Counted from the first letter of the stretch, positions 1 through 8,706 are shown. The stretch: 39,916 nucleotides of DNA from Fidelibacterota bacterium (GCA_018650445.1 JABIFX010000213.1:1-39916), one strand, 5' to 3'. Translations and numbers: made by a program. The notes: generated by a model from the sequence alone, not told the origin.

Positions 1-28
1 CAGTTTCTATCTTGCGACGCTTTTTTAA

Positions 29-111
29 GCCGCGGTGGCGGAATTGGTAGACGCGCTAGATTTAGGATCTAGTAAGCTCAGCTTGTGGAGGTTCGACCCC
101 TCTCCGCGGTA
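29..111 (+). tRNA. tRNA-Leu (anticodon UAG)
   Basis: The acceptor strand at 29-35 pairs with 104-110, with one terminal G-U pair. The anticodon stem is 56-60 with 68-72, and the loop at 61-67 carries TAG at 63-65, reading CUA/CUN leucine codons. A variable arm longer than in class I tRNAs and the GGTTCGACCCC T-arm fit a class II leucine tRNA. The 3' CCA is not encoded: the sequence after discriminator A111 is CAA, so CCA must be added by a nucleotidyltransferase. It stands alone and is followed directly by a terminator. Confidence 0.97.
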
Positions 112-113
112 CA

Positions 114-141
114 AAGCAAACGAGAAATCGTTTGCTTTTTT
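114..141 (+). terminator. Rho-independent terminator of the tRNA-Leu unit
   Basis: A perfect 10-bp stem (114-123 with 128-137) closed by a GAAA tetraloop runs into a T tract ending at 141. It begins three bases after the tRNA, so the tRNA is a monocistronic unit in this direction. Confidence 0.9.
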
Positions 142-458
142 ATTTTATAAAGTCTTAGTCTTTCTCCGAATGTACGTGACTCATTAAATCCAGATTACGG
201 AGTATATCAATCCGACATGGGAGTATGTTGAATTGATATATTTGTTGATCAAAACTGCAATGATAATCTGGAGATGCACATCCTAAGTATAATATATATA
301 ACAGTATAAATAATTAAACTAATGCATGGCATGAGATTGGTTTATTGGGATACCATGTTAAGAACCACAATTATTCAAACCTTTTATCGATTCGTGAGAC
401 CGATTACAGAAACGGCCCGATAAATCATTTCGAGAGAAACTAAATAATGGAGCAAATT
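142..458. other. AT-rich non-coding stretch with a long hairpin
   Basis: No coding potential is visible. The clearest structure is an imperfect stem-loop at 203-240: 203-211 pairs with 232-240, there is one C/A mismatch, 213-218 pairs with 225-230 with one G-U, and the loop is GGGAGT. It sits inside a further 8-bp inverted repeat, CCAGATTA at 190-197 and TAATCTGG at 264-271. A weaker inverted repeat lies at 325-332/350-357 with one mismatch. There is no T tract after the hairpin, so it is not a standard terminator. The promoter of the next gene presumably lies here, but I could not place it. Confidence 0.5.
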
Positions 459-1160
459 ATGAAATCAAGAGCAATCATCACAGTCGTGTCAATCCTATTG
501 GGTTTAAGCTCATTAGCTTATGCACAATCCTCAGTGAGCAAAGACATTCACATTGCCAAGGACAAAAAGAGTTCAAGAAATGTCTCTACAGTAAGTGGTG
601 ATATTTTTGTCGGTAATGGTACCGTGGTTAAGGGAGACGTTTCTGCAGTGAGCGGTGACATCTCAATTGGATCAAAAGCCAGAGTCGGAAATATTGAAGT
701 CGTCAGTGGTAACATTTCAATTGGGAAGGGTGCAAAGACAGTAAATCTCGAAGCAGTAAGTGGTGATATTCATCTCTATGAAAAGAGTGATGTGGGTGGA
801 TCAATTGGAACTGTGAGCGGAGATGTGAACTGTGACTCCGGGTCTGATATTGTAAAAAGTATCAAAACTGTGAGCGGAGATGTTGAATTGGATGACTCCC
901 GACTCCGAGGGTCTCTTAAGACCGTCTCAGGGGATATCTCACTTTTTAATGGCTCCATGATTGATGGTGATATCATCATTGATCGAAAATCAGATGTTGT
1001 CCGTTTTCATGATGGAAAACTCAAAATTATCATAGATATGAATTCTGTTGTAAAGGGTTCCATCCTCGTGAAAGAGCCCGATTCAAATGTAATTGTCTAT
1101 CTGGCCAATGGTGGCAAGGTACGAGGTGAGATTGTAAACGCTGAGGTACGGAAGCAATAG
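459..1160 (+). CDS. Secreted VSGD-repeat beta-solenoid protein (bactofilin/DUF4097-like)
   Basis: I chose ATG459 over the in-frame ATG447 because GGAG lies six bases upstream and translation then begins with a classical signal peptide (MKSRAIITV, hydrophobic core, cleavage after AYA). The 233-residue protein is mostly seven copies of a T/A/V-VSG-D/N-I/V motif spaced 18 or 19 residues apart, so each unit should be one turn or two strands of a right-handed beta-solenoid. A C-terminal region lacks the motif. Such repeats occur in bactofilin-like and DUF4097-like proteins; the exact family is not certain. The signal peptide puts it in the periplasm or on the surface. It lies 39 bp before the DUF5916 gene in the same direction and is probably co-transcribed. 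Function unknown; a structural or adhesive role is inference. Confidence 0.8.
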   Translation: MKSRAIITVVSILLGLSSLAYAQSSVSKDIHIAKDKKSSRNVSTVSGDIFVGNGTVVKGDVSAVSGDISIGSKARVGNIEVVSGNISIGKGAKTVNLEAVSGDIHLYEKSDVGGSIGTVSGDVNCDSGSDIVKSIKTVSGDVELDDSRLRGSLKTVSGDISLFNGSMIDGDIIIDRKSDVVRFHDGKLKIIIDMNSVVKGSILVKEPDSNVIVYLANGGKVRGEIVNAEVRKQ

Positions 1161-1199
1161 ATCATTGGTCCCGGATTGAGGTGAAAGGAATGGAAAAAT

Positions 1200-3863
1200 A
1201 TGAAACATATGCGACTGCTTACTCTCCTGTTCTGTGGGTTAATTCCAATGGCTATAATTGGCTCACCACAATTAAAGGGGAGTGCTCAGGAGCGGAGCAT
1301 TTCAGCTTTTCGCCTGAACGGAACTCCAATTGAAATAGATGGAAAACTCAACGATAAAACTTGGCAAGATCTTCCCAGACAAAGTGATTTTTTACAGCGT
1401 AACCCCGATGATGGTTCAAAAGCAACCCAACGTACGGAATTTGCTGTAGCCTATGATTCCGAATTCCTCTATGTCGGAATCCGCGCATATGATGACCAAC
1501 CTGAGTTGATTGATGGAATCCTCACAAGACGTGACGAATCCTCTCCTTCTGATTGGCTCTACATCTCAATAGACAGTTATCATGACCATAGAACGGCGTT
1601 TGAGTTTGGTCTCAATGCTGCTGGAGTGAAACAGGATTTACGACGATTTGATGATGATAACGCCGATTTTGACTGGAATGCTGTGTGGGAGGGGGAGGTT
1701 AATATCGACGACCAGGGATGGACGGCGGAGTTTGCCATTCCATTTAGGGAACTACGCTTTAATAGTGCTGAATCCCTTAACTGGGGTCTCAATGTTTATC
1801 GTGAATTCCCACGCAATGATAATGAGCTGGCCATCTGGAATCACTGGTCCCATGAGGAAACGGGGTTCGTCTCAAATTATGGTGAACTCTCTGGTCTGAC
1901 AAATGTCAAGGCTGAACAACCCATCTATATCACGCCCTATGTCCTGGGACGATCCGGTGTCAATGATGCCATTATTGGTGAGTTTGACCAATATGAAAAT
2001 TCAGCGAGTATCGGTGTAGATATTCGGAAGAATTTTGATCTAGGACTCACTTTTAGTGGTACTATTAATCCTGACTTTGGTCAGGTCGAAGCAGATCCAG
2101 CCGAGTTTAATCTTACAGAGTTCGAGAGCTATTTCAGAGAGAAAAGACCTTTCTTCATTGAAGGTGGCAACATTCTAAACTTCTCGTTAGGGTTTGGTGA
2201 TGGTGACAATTCTTCAAATACACTATTCTATTCACGTCGTATAGGGAGAGCTCCTCAGGGTGATGCGATTTTTGATGATGGGACAGTCATAGCGGTTGAT
2301 GCTCCCGAGTTTACCCGTATCCTGGCAGCAGGGAAGTTTACTGGAAAACTAGATAATGGTCTATCTGTGGGTATTATGTCAGCTGCCACCGCTGAAGAAA
2401 AAGTAGTAATTACCTACGACGATGGTCATGAATCCAGCAATGTCATTGAACCAGCAACAACCTATTTACTTTCCCGTATTCAACAGGACTATCATAGTGG
2501 ATTTACAACCCTAGGTGGTATTTTTACAGCAACTCTGCGCTCTTTGGAAGATACAAACTTGGATACGCTACGGGAAAAAGCCTTTACCTGGGGTCTCGAC
2601 TTCAATCATCAATCTGCCGATAGGGTATATTCCATTGAATCTGCTTTGGCTTTCAGCCATGTGATGGGCAGTGAGAAGGCAATCCTTCGCACCCAACTTC
2701 ACCCATCTCGCTATTTTCAGAGACCAGATGCCAAGCACCTGAGCGTGGATTCATCTGCGACCTCACTGTCAGGAATGGGTGGAAAATTCATTGTGGGGAA
2801 ATCTGACGGTAAGCTAAATATATTTGGTGGCGTCCTCGCTACCAGTCCAGGTCTGGAAGTCAATGACTTAGGTTTCATGCGCTCCGTAGATAATATTAAT
2901 GAGTTCATCTGGGTCGGGTATCGACACTGGGAGCCCGGTGATTTCTTCCTCAACTACAATATTAATTTAAACCAATGGGCTAACTGGACCTTTGGTGGTG
3001 AATCCAAGGGCGTTGGTGGAAATGTCAATGGCCACGCTACCCTGAAGAACAACTGGGGAATTGGAGGAGGAATCAATTATAATACAGGTGGTATTGTACC
3101 TTTCCATCTGCATGGTGGACCCTCTATTCGCAGCTCAAAAAATGTGAATGGCTGGGCCAACATTAGAACGGACTGGCGTCAAAGGTTGAGCGCTGGCATT
3201 AATGGCAACTATTTTTATAGCTGGGATGATGTCCACAGTTTCAATATGTCCCCATCCATTACCTGGCGACCTAAGAAAAATGTCTCCCTTTCTCTAGGTC
3301 CAAATTTTCACTTCATGGATGATACCTGGGCTTGGATCACCACTATGGAAGATGCATCGAATCAATACCATTATATTTTCTCAGGTTTAAAACTTGCCCA
3401 AACCACAATGACCTTTAGAGCTGATGTCACACTGAGTACAACGCTTTCACTACAGGCCTATGCCCAAGCTTTCATCATGGGAGCTGACTATTTCGATTTT
3501 CGCAGAGTAGATGACCACACACAGGAAGATTTCAGTCGACGCTTCCAGGAACTCCCTGACCATCTTCTCTCATTTGATGGAAACGGTGCCCTGAGTGGTG
3601 TTGACATTGATCAGGATGGAATAACAGACTATTCACCTATCTCAGGTGTTTACTCGGACTTTAATTATAGTGAACTGACTTCAAACGTAGTCCTGCGCTG
3701 GGAATATAGTACGGGATCAGTTATGTATTTGGTCTGGTCTAGAGGTGCATCAGCATATGATCCAGCCTGGAGATTTAATCCTGGTGAGGACCTGGGATCT
3801 CTGCTGAACCTGGAAGCTGACAATATATTTCTGATCAAAGTGAATAAACTTCTGCATTTTTAG
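1200..3863 (+). CDS. DUF5916 outer-membrane protein with N-terminal CBM9-like domain
   Basis: The 887-residue product has a signal peptide (about residues 1-29), then a carbohydrate-binding family 9-like beta-sandwich (about 38-235; IDGKLNDKTW, WTAEFAIPF). A long region follows with a beta-barrel character and the DUF5916 signature (NPDFGQVEADPAEFNLTE, FREKRPFFIEGG). The chain ends in an aromatic residue (LLHF), as outer-membrane barrels often do. Length and layout match proteins usually labelled carbohydrate-binding family 9/DUF5916. The family is common in Bacteroidota and relatives; the substrate is unknown. A GGAA stretch about nine bases before ATG1200 serves as ribosome site. It probably shares a transcript with the VSGD-repeat gene. 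A hairpin follows the stop codon. Confidence 0.88.
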   Translation: MKHMRLLTLLFCGLIPMAIIGSPQLKGSAQERSISAFRLNGTPIEIDGKLNDKTWQDLPRQSDFLQRNPDDGSKATQRTEFAVAYDSEFLYVGIRAYDDQPELIDGILTRRDESSPSDWLYISIDSYHDHRTAFEFGLNAAGVKQDLRRFDDDNADFDWNAVWEGEVNIDDQGWTAEFAIPFRELRFNSAESLNWGLNVYREFPRNDNELAIWNHWSHEETGFVSNYGELSGLTNVKAEQPIYITPYVLGRSGVNDAIIGEFDQYENSASIGVDIRKNFDLGLTFSGTINPDFGQVEADPAEFNLTEFESYFREKRPFFIEGGNILNFSLGFGDGDNSSNTLFYSRRIGRAPQGDAIFDDGTVIAVDAPEFTRILAAGKFTGKLDNGLSVGIMSAATAEEKVVITYDDGHESSNVIEPATTYLLSRIQQDYHSGFTTLGGIFTATLRSLEDTNLDTLREKAFTWGLDFNHQSADRVYSIESALAFSHVMGSEKAILRTQLHPSRYFQRPDAKHLSVDSSATSLSGMGGKFIVGKSDGKLNIFGGVLATSPGLEVNDLGFMRSVDNINEFIWVGYRHWEPGDFFLNYNINLNQWANWTFGGESKGVGGNVNGHATLKNNWGIGGGINYNTGGIVPFHLHGGPSIRSSKNVNGWANIRTDWRQRLSAGINGNYFYSWDDVHSFNMSPSITWRPKKNVSLSLGPNFHFMDDTWAWITTMEDASNQYHYIFSGLKLAQTTMTFRADVTLSTTLSLQAYAQAFIMGADYFDFRRVDDHTQEDFSRRFQELPDHLLSFDGNGALSGVDIDQDGITDYSPISGVYSDFNYSELTSNVVLRWEYSTGSVMYLVWSRGASAYDPAWRFNPGEDLGSLLNLEADNIFLIKVNKLLHF

Positions 3864-3883
3864 GAAATTAAGAAATCTAAAAC

Positions 3884-3911
3884 TTCCCCAACCACTCATC
3901 GTGTTGGGGAA
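3884..3911. terminator. Hairpin after the DUF5916 gene, weak terminator
   Basis: TTCCCCAAC at 3884-3892 pairs perfectly with GTTGGGGAA at 3903-3911 around a 10-base loop. No T tract follows on the plus strand, and on the minus strand only a short GTTTTAG follows. It may mark the 3' end of the upstream transcript, but it is not a textbook intrinsic terminator. Confidence 0.4.
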
Positions 3912-4040
3912 TACCTCCAATCAATGGTTTGCTTACCCCCTGATCTGGTAAATCCAATTATTAAGTACTTTTTGTCTGGAGTTGCATAAGGAAAATCCTA
4001 AAAATTAAGAACTCTCACAGATTTTTCTTTCTCAATGAAC

Positions 4041-4046
4041 TATAAT
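4041..4046 (+). promoter_or_regulatory. Possible -10 box for the kinase operon
   Basis: An exact TATAAT lies 54 bases before the preferred ATG4100 of the kinase. A convincing -35 element at 16-18 bp spacing is not visible. AT-rich sequence makes chance matches likely. Confidence 0.3.
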
Positions 4047-4099
4047 TGTTTAATGTTTGGCTTAACTTTGTTTTGAAGGGGCTTGAGCTGACAATTAAA

Positions 4100-6523
4100 A
4101 TGAAACTATCACAACACATATACATCCCGATTCTCATCTTTGTCACTGTTCTCGTTGGGGGAAGATTGGGGATAAGCTATGTCTCAGATCAAGAAAATGA
4201 AAAACTGGAGATCAAAACCCAGGTGACCGCTGAACAGGTCGGGATAAGACTTAATGATTTTATACATGCTCGAATCACCCGCCTGGATATTTTTCGAAAA
4301 CGCTTGGAACAGAAACCTTTATTGAGTGAAGCAGAATTCAGAGCGACTGCACTTCGATTGCAACATGAATTCCCTGGTTTTCAAGCGGTCAATTGGATAG
4401 ATGAAGATGGAATTGTCCAGTGGGTAACCCCCCTGAGTAATAATCTACCTGTTGTGGGAGTGGACCTGGTTCAAAAGGCAGCCAAAGGAGCAGCAGAAGC
4501 ATTCTCCAGATCGCTACTTTATCATATCGATACGGCTACCCCCCTTATCAAACTGGTTCAAGGGGGCCATGGGTTTGCCACTTACCTCCCCATTGTCATT
4601 GACGACAGAATCGCTGGTTTTGTAAATGGTGTATTTCTAATTGAGGAGTTGATCTCTCAATGCTATAAAAACAACATCAAAGATTTCAATTATGAAGTCG
4701 TTTTATCTGGCGAGAGAGTGTTTTTCAGAGGTGAACCCAAGAATTTTGAGAATCCAACAACAATTGGTCGGCATAATTTTACAATACTGGGTCAGTCATG
4801 GGAGATACAGATCGTGCCTGGATCCTCGGATAATGGGGCTACCAGCTTAATGCGAGCGATAGCAATGTTTGTGACGATTGTGATCGCTTCACTTCTGGCT
4901 GGGTTTACGCTTTTCAAGATGAGGTCAAATGCTGAGTTGGCCAAAGCATATATAAAAATTGAAAATTCTGAGGCAAAATTTAGAACGATTTTTGATAAAT
5001 CTCCTGCATGTTTGGTTCGTTATAGCGCGAAAGCCGAGATCACAGACTGGAATCTCGAGGCAGCCTCATTATTTGGCCTTGAATTTCCACCTCAAAAACG
5101 CCGATCTGTTCACGACGTTGAGGAAATGAAACCCATCGTTCCAGCAATTGAGGAGACATTTATTGGTAAGCACTCCTCCTATCTTGGCTCCCTAGAAATT
5201 CAAGGTAAAAACATTGAAGTCGATGCTAATTTTGAAGCCTTGGTATCAGGTGATGATCAGGTTCAGGGAGGAATTATACTCCTCAAAGATGTTACTGAGC
5301 AAAATAAAACAATGCGAGCCAAAGAAGTTATGTATGAGATTGGTGAGCTTGCCAATAAGATCAAAGACTTACCATTGTTGTTTCAGGCAATTCAAAATAG
5401 CCTCAGCAGAATATTGGATACACGCAATTTTTACGTCGCCCTTTATAATGAAAAAAGGGATGAATTTTCCTACCCCTATTATAATGATGAATTTGATTCA
5501 CCTCCTCCTGGTCCAGTGAAAGCTGAAAGGGGAATCTCAGCCTATGTGTTAAAGAATGTTCACCCCATTTTAATCACTAAAGAAGAATTCTATGCGATGA
5601 ACAGGGAAGGGAAAATTGATTTGTTGGGAACACCCTCTGAACAGTGGCTTGGCGTTCCCCTCGTCGTAGAAGATAGACCTATTGGGATTATGGCCGTTCA
5701 AAGTTATTCCAAAGATGTGGTGTATGACGACAGCGATATGGAAATACTAAACTTTGTCTCGGACCAAATTGCCCTTACAATAAAAATCAATATTGAGGAT
5801 GAAAAACTTCGTAAATCAGAAGCAATGCATCGAGAATTAGCAGAGCAATTAAGTGCTTCAAACAACATCAAAGCACTGCTTCTCGATGTAATTTCCCATG
5901 ATCTGAAAAACCCTGCGGGAGTAATCTCTGGTGTCGCTGGAATATTGACTTTGGACCAAGAGGTTAGCGAGGAAATTCAACTCATTAAGGATAGTTCTGA
6001 TGTGTTACTAAAGGTCCTTGACAATACAACTGCATTAGCCCGTATTACCGTGGGTGACAGTATCAATATGATGGACATAAATATCAGTGACTTGGTTAAT
6101 GAAGTTGTTGATGAGTATAAGCCAAGTTTTAAGGATGAGGGAAATCCTCTTCAGATAAGTGTCGAAGCTAACATTATTCTAACTGCTAACCCCATTATCT
6201 CAGAAGTATTTCGGAACTATCTGAGCAATGCCCTGAAGTATGCTCCTTCTGGAGAATCGGTTGAAGTGAGTCTACGAAAACGTACCAACCAGATAGAGTT
6301 TCGCGTCATTGATGTAGGCACTACGATCGCGAGTGAACATCAGCATGCTATTTTTCAACGAAGTGTGCAGCTTGAAAATGGCAAAATGCGTGGGTCTGGT
6401 CTTGGATTGGCAATTGTCAAACGGATCGCAGACGCACATGAAGGCACTGTTGGAGTTAAGCCCAATCAACCGACAGGGAATATATTTTATTTAAACTTAC
6501 CACTTCAATTGAAACGGAATTGA
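4100..6523 (+). CDS. Membrane sensor histidine kinase (CHASE-like, PAS, GAF, HisKA, HATPase)
   Basis: Start ATG4100 gives MKLSQHIYIP followed at once by the first membrane helix; a TTG at 4046 would add 18 residues without a better ribosome site. Domains in the 807-residue protein: helix 1 (about 8-25), an extracytoplasmic CHASE-like sensor (about 45-225), helix 2 (about 250-273), PAS (290-405), GAF (411-563), then a HisKA box SHDLKNP with phospho-acceptor His600 and a HATPase domain with an N-box around Asn706-Asn710 and an intact G2 box (GSGLGLAIVKRI). The G1 box is degenerate: DVGTT where DxGxG is usual. CHASE domains sense small extracellular ligands; this ligand is unknown. The response regulator starts 10 bp after the stop, so the two form a two-component pair. 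Confidence 0.9.
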   Translation: MKLSQHIYIPILIFVTVLVGGRLGISYVSDQENEKLEIKTQVTAEQVGIRLNDFIHARITRLDIFRKRLEQKPLLSEAEFRATALRLQHEFPGFQAVNWIDEDGIVQWVTPLSNNLPVVGVDLVQKAAKGAAEAFSRSLLYHIDTATPLIKLVQGGHGFATYLPIVIDDRIAGFVNGVFLIEELISQCYKNNIKDFNYEVVLSGERVFFRGEPKNFENPTTIGRHNFTILGQSWEIQIVPGSSDNGATSLMRAIAMFVTIVIASLLAGFTLFKMRSNAELAKAYIKIENSEAKFRTIFDKSPACLVRYSAKAEITDWNLEAASLFGLEFPPQKRRSVHDVEEMKPIVPAIEETFIGKHSSYLGSLEIQGKNIEVDANFEALVSGDDQVQGGIILLKDVTEQNKTMRAKEVMYEIGELANKIKDLPLLFQAIQNSLSRILDTRNFYVALYNEKRDEFSYPYYNDEFDSPPPGPVKAERGISAYVLKNVHPILITKEEFYAMNREGKIDLLGTPSEQWLGVPLVVEDRPIGIMAVQSYSKDVVYDDSDMEILNFVSDQIALTIKINIEDEKLRKSEAMHRELAEQLSASNNIKALLLDVISHDLKNPAGVISGVAGILTLDQEVSEEIQLIKDSSDVLLKVLDNTTALARITVGDSINMMDINISDLVNEVVDEYKPSFKDEGNPLQISVEANIILTANPIISEVFRNYLSNALKYAPSGESVEVSLRKRTNQIEFRVIDVGTTIASEHQHAIFQRSVQLENGKMRGSGLGLAIVKRIADAHEGTVGVKPNQPTGNIFYLNLPLQLKRN

Positions 6524-6533
6524 ACAATTACGA

Positions 6534-6905
6534 ATGGATAATCCTATGACAGTATTGGTTGTTGAGGACGATTTTGCATCGAGACAGTATCTATTACTGC
6601 TTCTGAGAAAGCTCGAGTACATACCTATCTCCGCTGAGACGGGGGAGGAGGCGATTGAATTGATGAAAGATAACCGTGCAGATATTTTTCTGCTAGATAT
6701 TGCTCTGGGACCAGGGATTAGTGGAATAGAGTTGGGGGCAGTTCTCAAGAAAGAGGAACGCTTTTCAACAGTTCCAATGGTGGCTGTTACTGCATTTACG
6801 AGAGATAAATTAGACACTTTGGATGACGCTGGCTTCTCCGACTACATGGCAAAACCGTATACCATTGTTCAGTTAAAACAATTACTGGAAAAACACCTTA
6901 ACTAG
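6534..6905 (+). CDS. Single-domain response regulator (CheY-like receiver)
   Basis: The 123 residues comprise one receiver domain: acidic pair Asp12/Asp13, phospho-acceptor Asp55 in LLDIAL, Thr86 and Lys107 (AKPY). No output domain follows, so it acts by protein contact or as a phosphorelay intermediate. It begins 10 bp after the histidine kinase and is very probably its partner. ATG6546 (MTVLVVEDD) is an alternative start. It is followed by a hairpin whose T tract lies on the opposite strand. Confidence 0.92.
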   Translation: MDNPMTVLVVEDDFASRQYLLLLLRKLEYIPISAETGEEAIELMKDNRADIFLLDIALGPGISGIELGAVLKKEERFSTVPMVAVTAFTRDKLDTLDDAGFSDYMAKPYTIVQLKQLLEKHLN

Positions 6906-6929
6906 AAAAAGTTCCCTTACTCAGGGAAC
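6906..6929 (-). terminator. Intrinsic terminator read on the minus strand
   Basis: A 7-bp stem, GTTCCCT at 6911-6917 with AGGGAAC at 6923-6929, has a five-base loop. On the plus strand nothing U-rich follows, but on the minus strand the stem runs directly into TTTTT (complement of 6906-6910). It is therefore oriented to stop transcription coming leftward, for example read-through from the birA/mutase operon across metF. Some bidirectional activity is possible. Confidence 0.55.
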
Positions 6930-6958
6930 AAATCCATATCATCTAGCAAAAATAATTC

Positions 6959-6964
6959 TATAAT
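6959..6964 (+). promoter_or_regulatory. Possible -10 box immediately before metF
   Basis: An exact TATAAT ends five bases before ATG6970. If used, transcription would begin at or next to the start codon, giving a leaderless mRNA; no Shine-Dalgarno-like purine run precedes the ATG. No good -35 is visible. Low certainty because the region is AT-rich. Confidence 0.3.
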
Positions 6965-6969
6965 ATAGA

Positions 6970-7926
6970 ATGAAAATAAGTGATATCCTCCAAGAGAGAA
7001 AAGACCCCTTTTTAAGTTTTGAAATTATTCCCCCTGCCAGAGGTAGAAGTGCACGTGAAATCTATGAGATCATTGATGAACTGATAGAATTTAAGCCCCC
7101 CTTCATAGATGTGACCAGTCATGCGGCAGATTCATATTTTATTGAGCAAGATAATGGCACTTTCACCAGGCACATCAAGCGGAAACGACCTGGAACAATT
7201 GGTTTATGCGCCGCCATTAAATATCGTTATCAACTAGAAGCTGTTCCTCACCTGCTCTGCCAGGGATTTACAAAACAAGAAACTGAAGACGCCTTGATAG
7301 AATTGAATTATTTGGGTATTGATAATGTATTGGCTATTCGGGGCGATCAATTGCAGTATCAAAAAGCACATCCAATGGGACGAGAAGCAAATGAGCACGC
7401 TCTGGATCTGGTAAAACAGATTAGTAATATGAATCGTGGTAAGTATCTGGAAGATATCCTCGATGCCGATGAATCAGATTTCTGCATTGGCGTAGGTGGT
7501 TATCCAGAGAAACACCCTGATGCCCCTAGCAAAAATGCAGATATTCGATACTTGAAAAAGAAGGTTGATGCTGGCGCTCAGTACATTGTCACTCAAATGT
7601 TTTTCCATAATCAGGACTACTATGATTTTGTTGCTCAGTGCAGGGAGGCGGGCATTACGGTCCCTATTATTCCTGGAATAAAGCTGGTCACGCGCAAAAC
7701 ACAATTGCGCTCATTACCCCACGCATTTTCTGTGAACATTCCGGATGAATTAGTGAAAAGCCTTGAACTTGCAGAGACCTCCCACGAGCGAGCTGAAATT
7801 GGCATCAAGCATGCTCTCGAACAATGTGAAGATTTGCTAAATAATGGGGTGGAATGTCTTCATTTTTACATCATGCAGGATGTACGTCTGGTCAAGCAAG
7901 TCGCGAGATTACTTAATATCTCCTAA
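6970..7926 (+). CDS. metF: 5,10-methylenetetrahydrofolate reductase
   Basis: This is a TIM-barrel flavoprotein that reduces methylene-THF to methyl-THF for methionine synthesis. At 318 residues it is in the usual bacterial range. The N-terminal FEIIPP motif carries the conserved Glu, and IRGD, the region YIVTQMFF, and the C-terminal GVECLHFYIMQ follow the family order. It lies 64 bp after the response regulator, separated by the minus-oriented terminator, so it is probably its own unit. Its last four bases overlap the 3' end of birA on the opposite strand, with no terminator between the two converging genes. Confidence 0.93.
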   Translation: MKISDILQERKDPFLSFEIIPPARGRSAREIYEIIDELIEFKPPFIDVTSHAADSYFIEQDNGTFTRHIKRKRPGTIGLCAAIKYRYQLEAVPHLLCQGFTKQETEDALIELNYLGIDNVLAIRGDQLQYQKAHPMGREANEHALDLVKQISNMNRGKYLEDILDADESDFCIGVGGYPEKHPDAPSKNADIRYLKKKVDAGAQYIVTQMFFHNQDYYDFVAQCREAGITVPIIPGIKLVTRKTQLRSLPHAFSVNIPDELVKSLELAETSHERAEIGIKHALEQCEDLLNNGVECLHFYIMQDVRLVKQVARLLNIS

Positions 7927-8678
7927 AGCGATTCAGTGAGTCGTATTTCACCAGTTTGAAAGGCTTTTAGCTTCCCATCAACATTGATAAGTGCATCACC
8001 CCTGTTGTTAATTCCGAAAAATTTCCCTTCAAAATTTCCCTGAGGAGATTTCAAATTGACGTCTTGGTTCATTTGATAAGCTTTACCATTCCAATCAGCT
8101 GCCAGGCGTTTTCCATCATCTAGGTAGGACATATTTTCAAAAAATGCATCAACAAATGATTTTATCAACCTTGACCGCTCAGGATTACCTAATCCTTCCA
8201 GTTTGAGAGAAGTCGCCTGATCCTGAATTGAAGAGGGGAAATCATCCTTCCCATGGCTCAAGTTTATTCCAACACCTATTACAGCAGAGCTGACTTTGTC
8301 GCCTTGCCACTGCAGCTCCGTAAGTATACCTCCACACTTCTTTGAGCTGATCATGATATCATTGGGCCATTTCAACTGAATGTTGGTGCTTAGGAGAGGT
8401 GATACGATTTTGTGGACAATGATACCTGTGAATATGGATAAGAGCTGGACGTTGTGGGAAAGAGAACTCTCTCGACCGAGATGGAGTGACATCCAAAGAC
8501 CCAAACCAGCTGCAGATTCCCACTTTCGACCTTTTTGTCCCTTTCCCTGAGACTGTTCGTCACTTACTACCAATACATTGGAGCCTCGAAACTCGAGACG
8601 GCGTCTTTTTAATTCAAGATTGGTGGAGTCAATCGTTTTAAGAAAGATGATTTCATCCAAATCAGGGTGGGAAATCAT
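7923..8678 (-). CDS. birA: Biotin-[acetyl-CoA-carboxylase] ligase, no DNA-binding domain
   Basis: The enzyme makes biotinyl-AMP and transfers biotin to the lysine of a carrier protein. Visible motifs are STN (substrate loop), the biotin-binding loop QGKGQKGRKW, and KWPNDI with the catalytic lysine region, then CGGILTE. At 251 residues it is a group I ligase without the N-terminal helix-turn-helix of E. coli BirA, so it should not repress transcription. It is the last gene of a minus-strand block that also encodes biotin carboxylase and its biotin carrier, which are its obvious substrates. The gap to the mutase gene is 28 bp. Confidence 0.93.
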   Translation of the reverse strand: MISHPDLDEIIFLKTIDSTNLELKRRRLEFRGSNVLVVSDEQSQGKGQKGRKWESAAGLGLWMSLHLGRESSLSHNVQLLSIFTGIIVHKIVSPLLSTNIQLKWPNDIMISSKKCGGILTELQWQGDKVSSAVIGVGINLSHGKDDFPSSIQDQATSLKLEGLGNPERSRLIKSFVDAFFENMSYLDDGKRLAADWNGKAYQMNQDVNLKSPQGNFEGKFFGINNRGDALINVDGKLKAFQTGEIRLTESL

Positions 8679-8706
8679 AAATTGAGGTATCTAATCGTAC
8701 TAATGC

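Noticed and set aside
1-10. CAGTTTCTAT at the window start also occurs near 39846
   Set aside because: A 10-base match in 40 kb is expected by chance, and the second copy is inside the sigma factor coding region.
776-979. Antisense open frame within the VSGD-repeat gene
   Set aside because: The repetitive sense sequence produces an open antisense frame; no ribosome site or family likeness.
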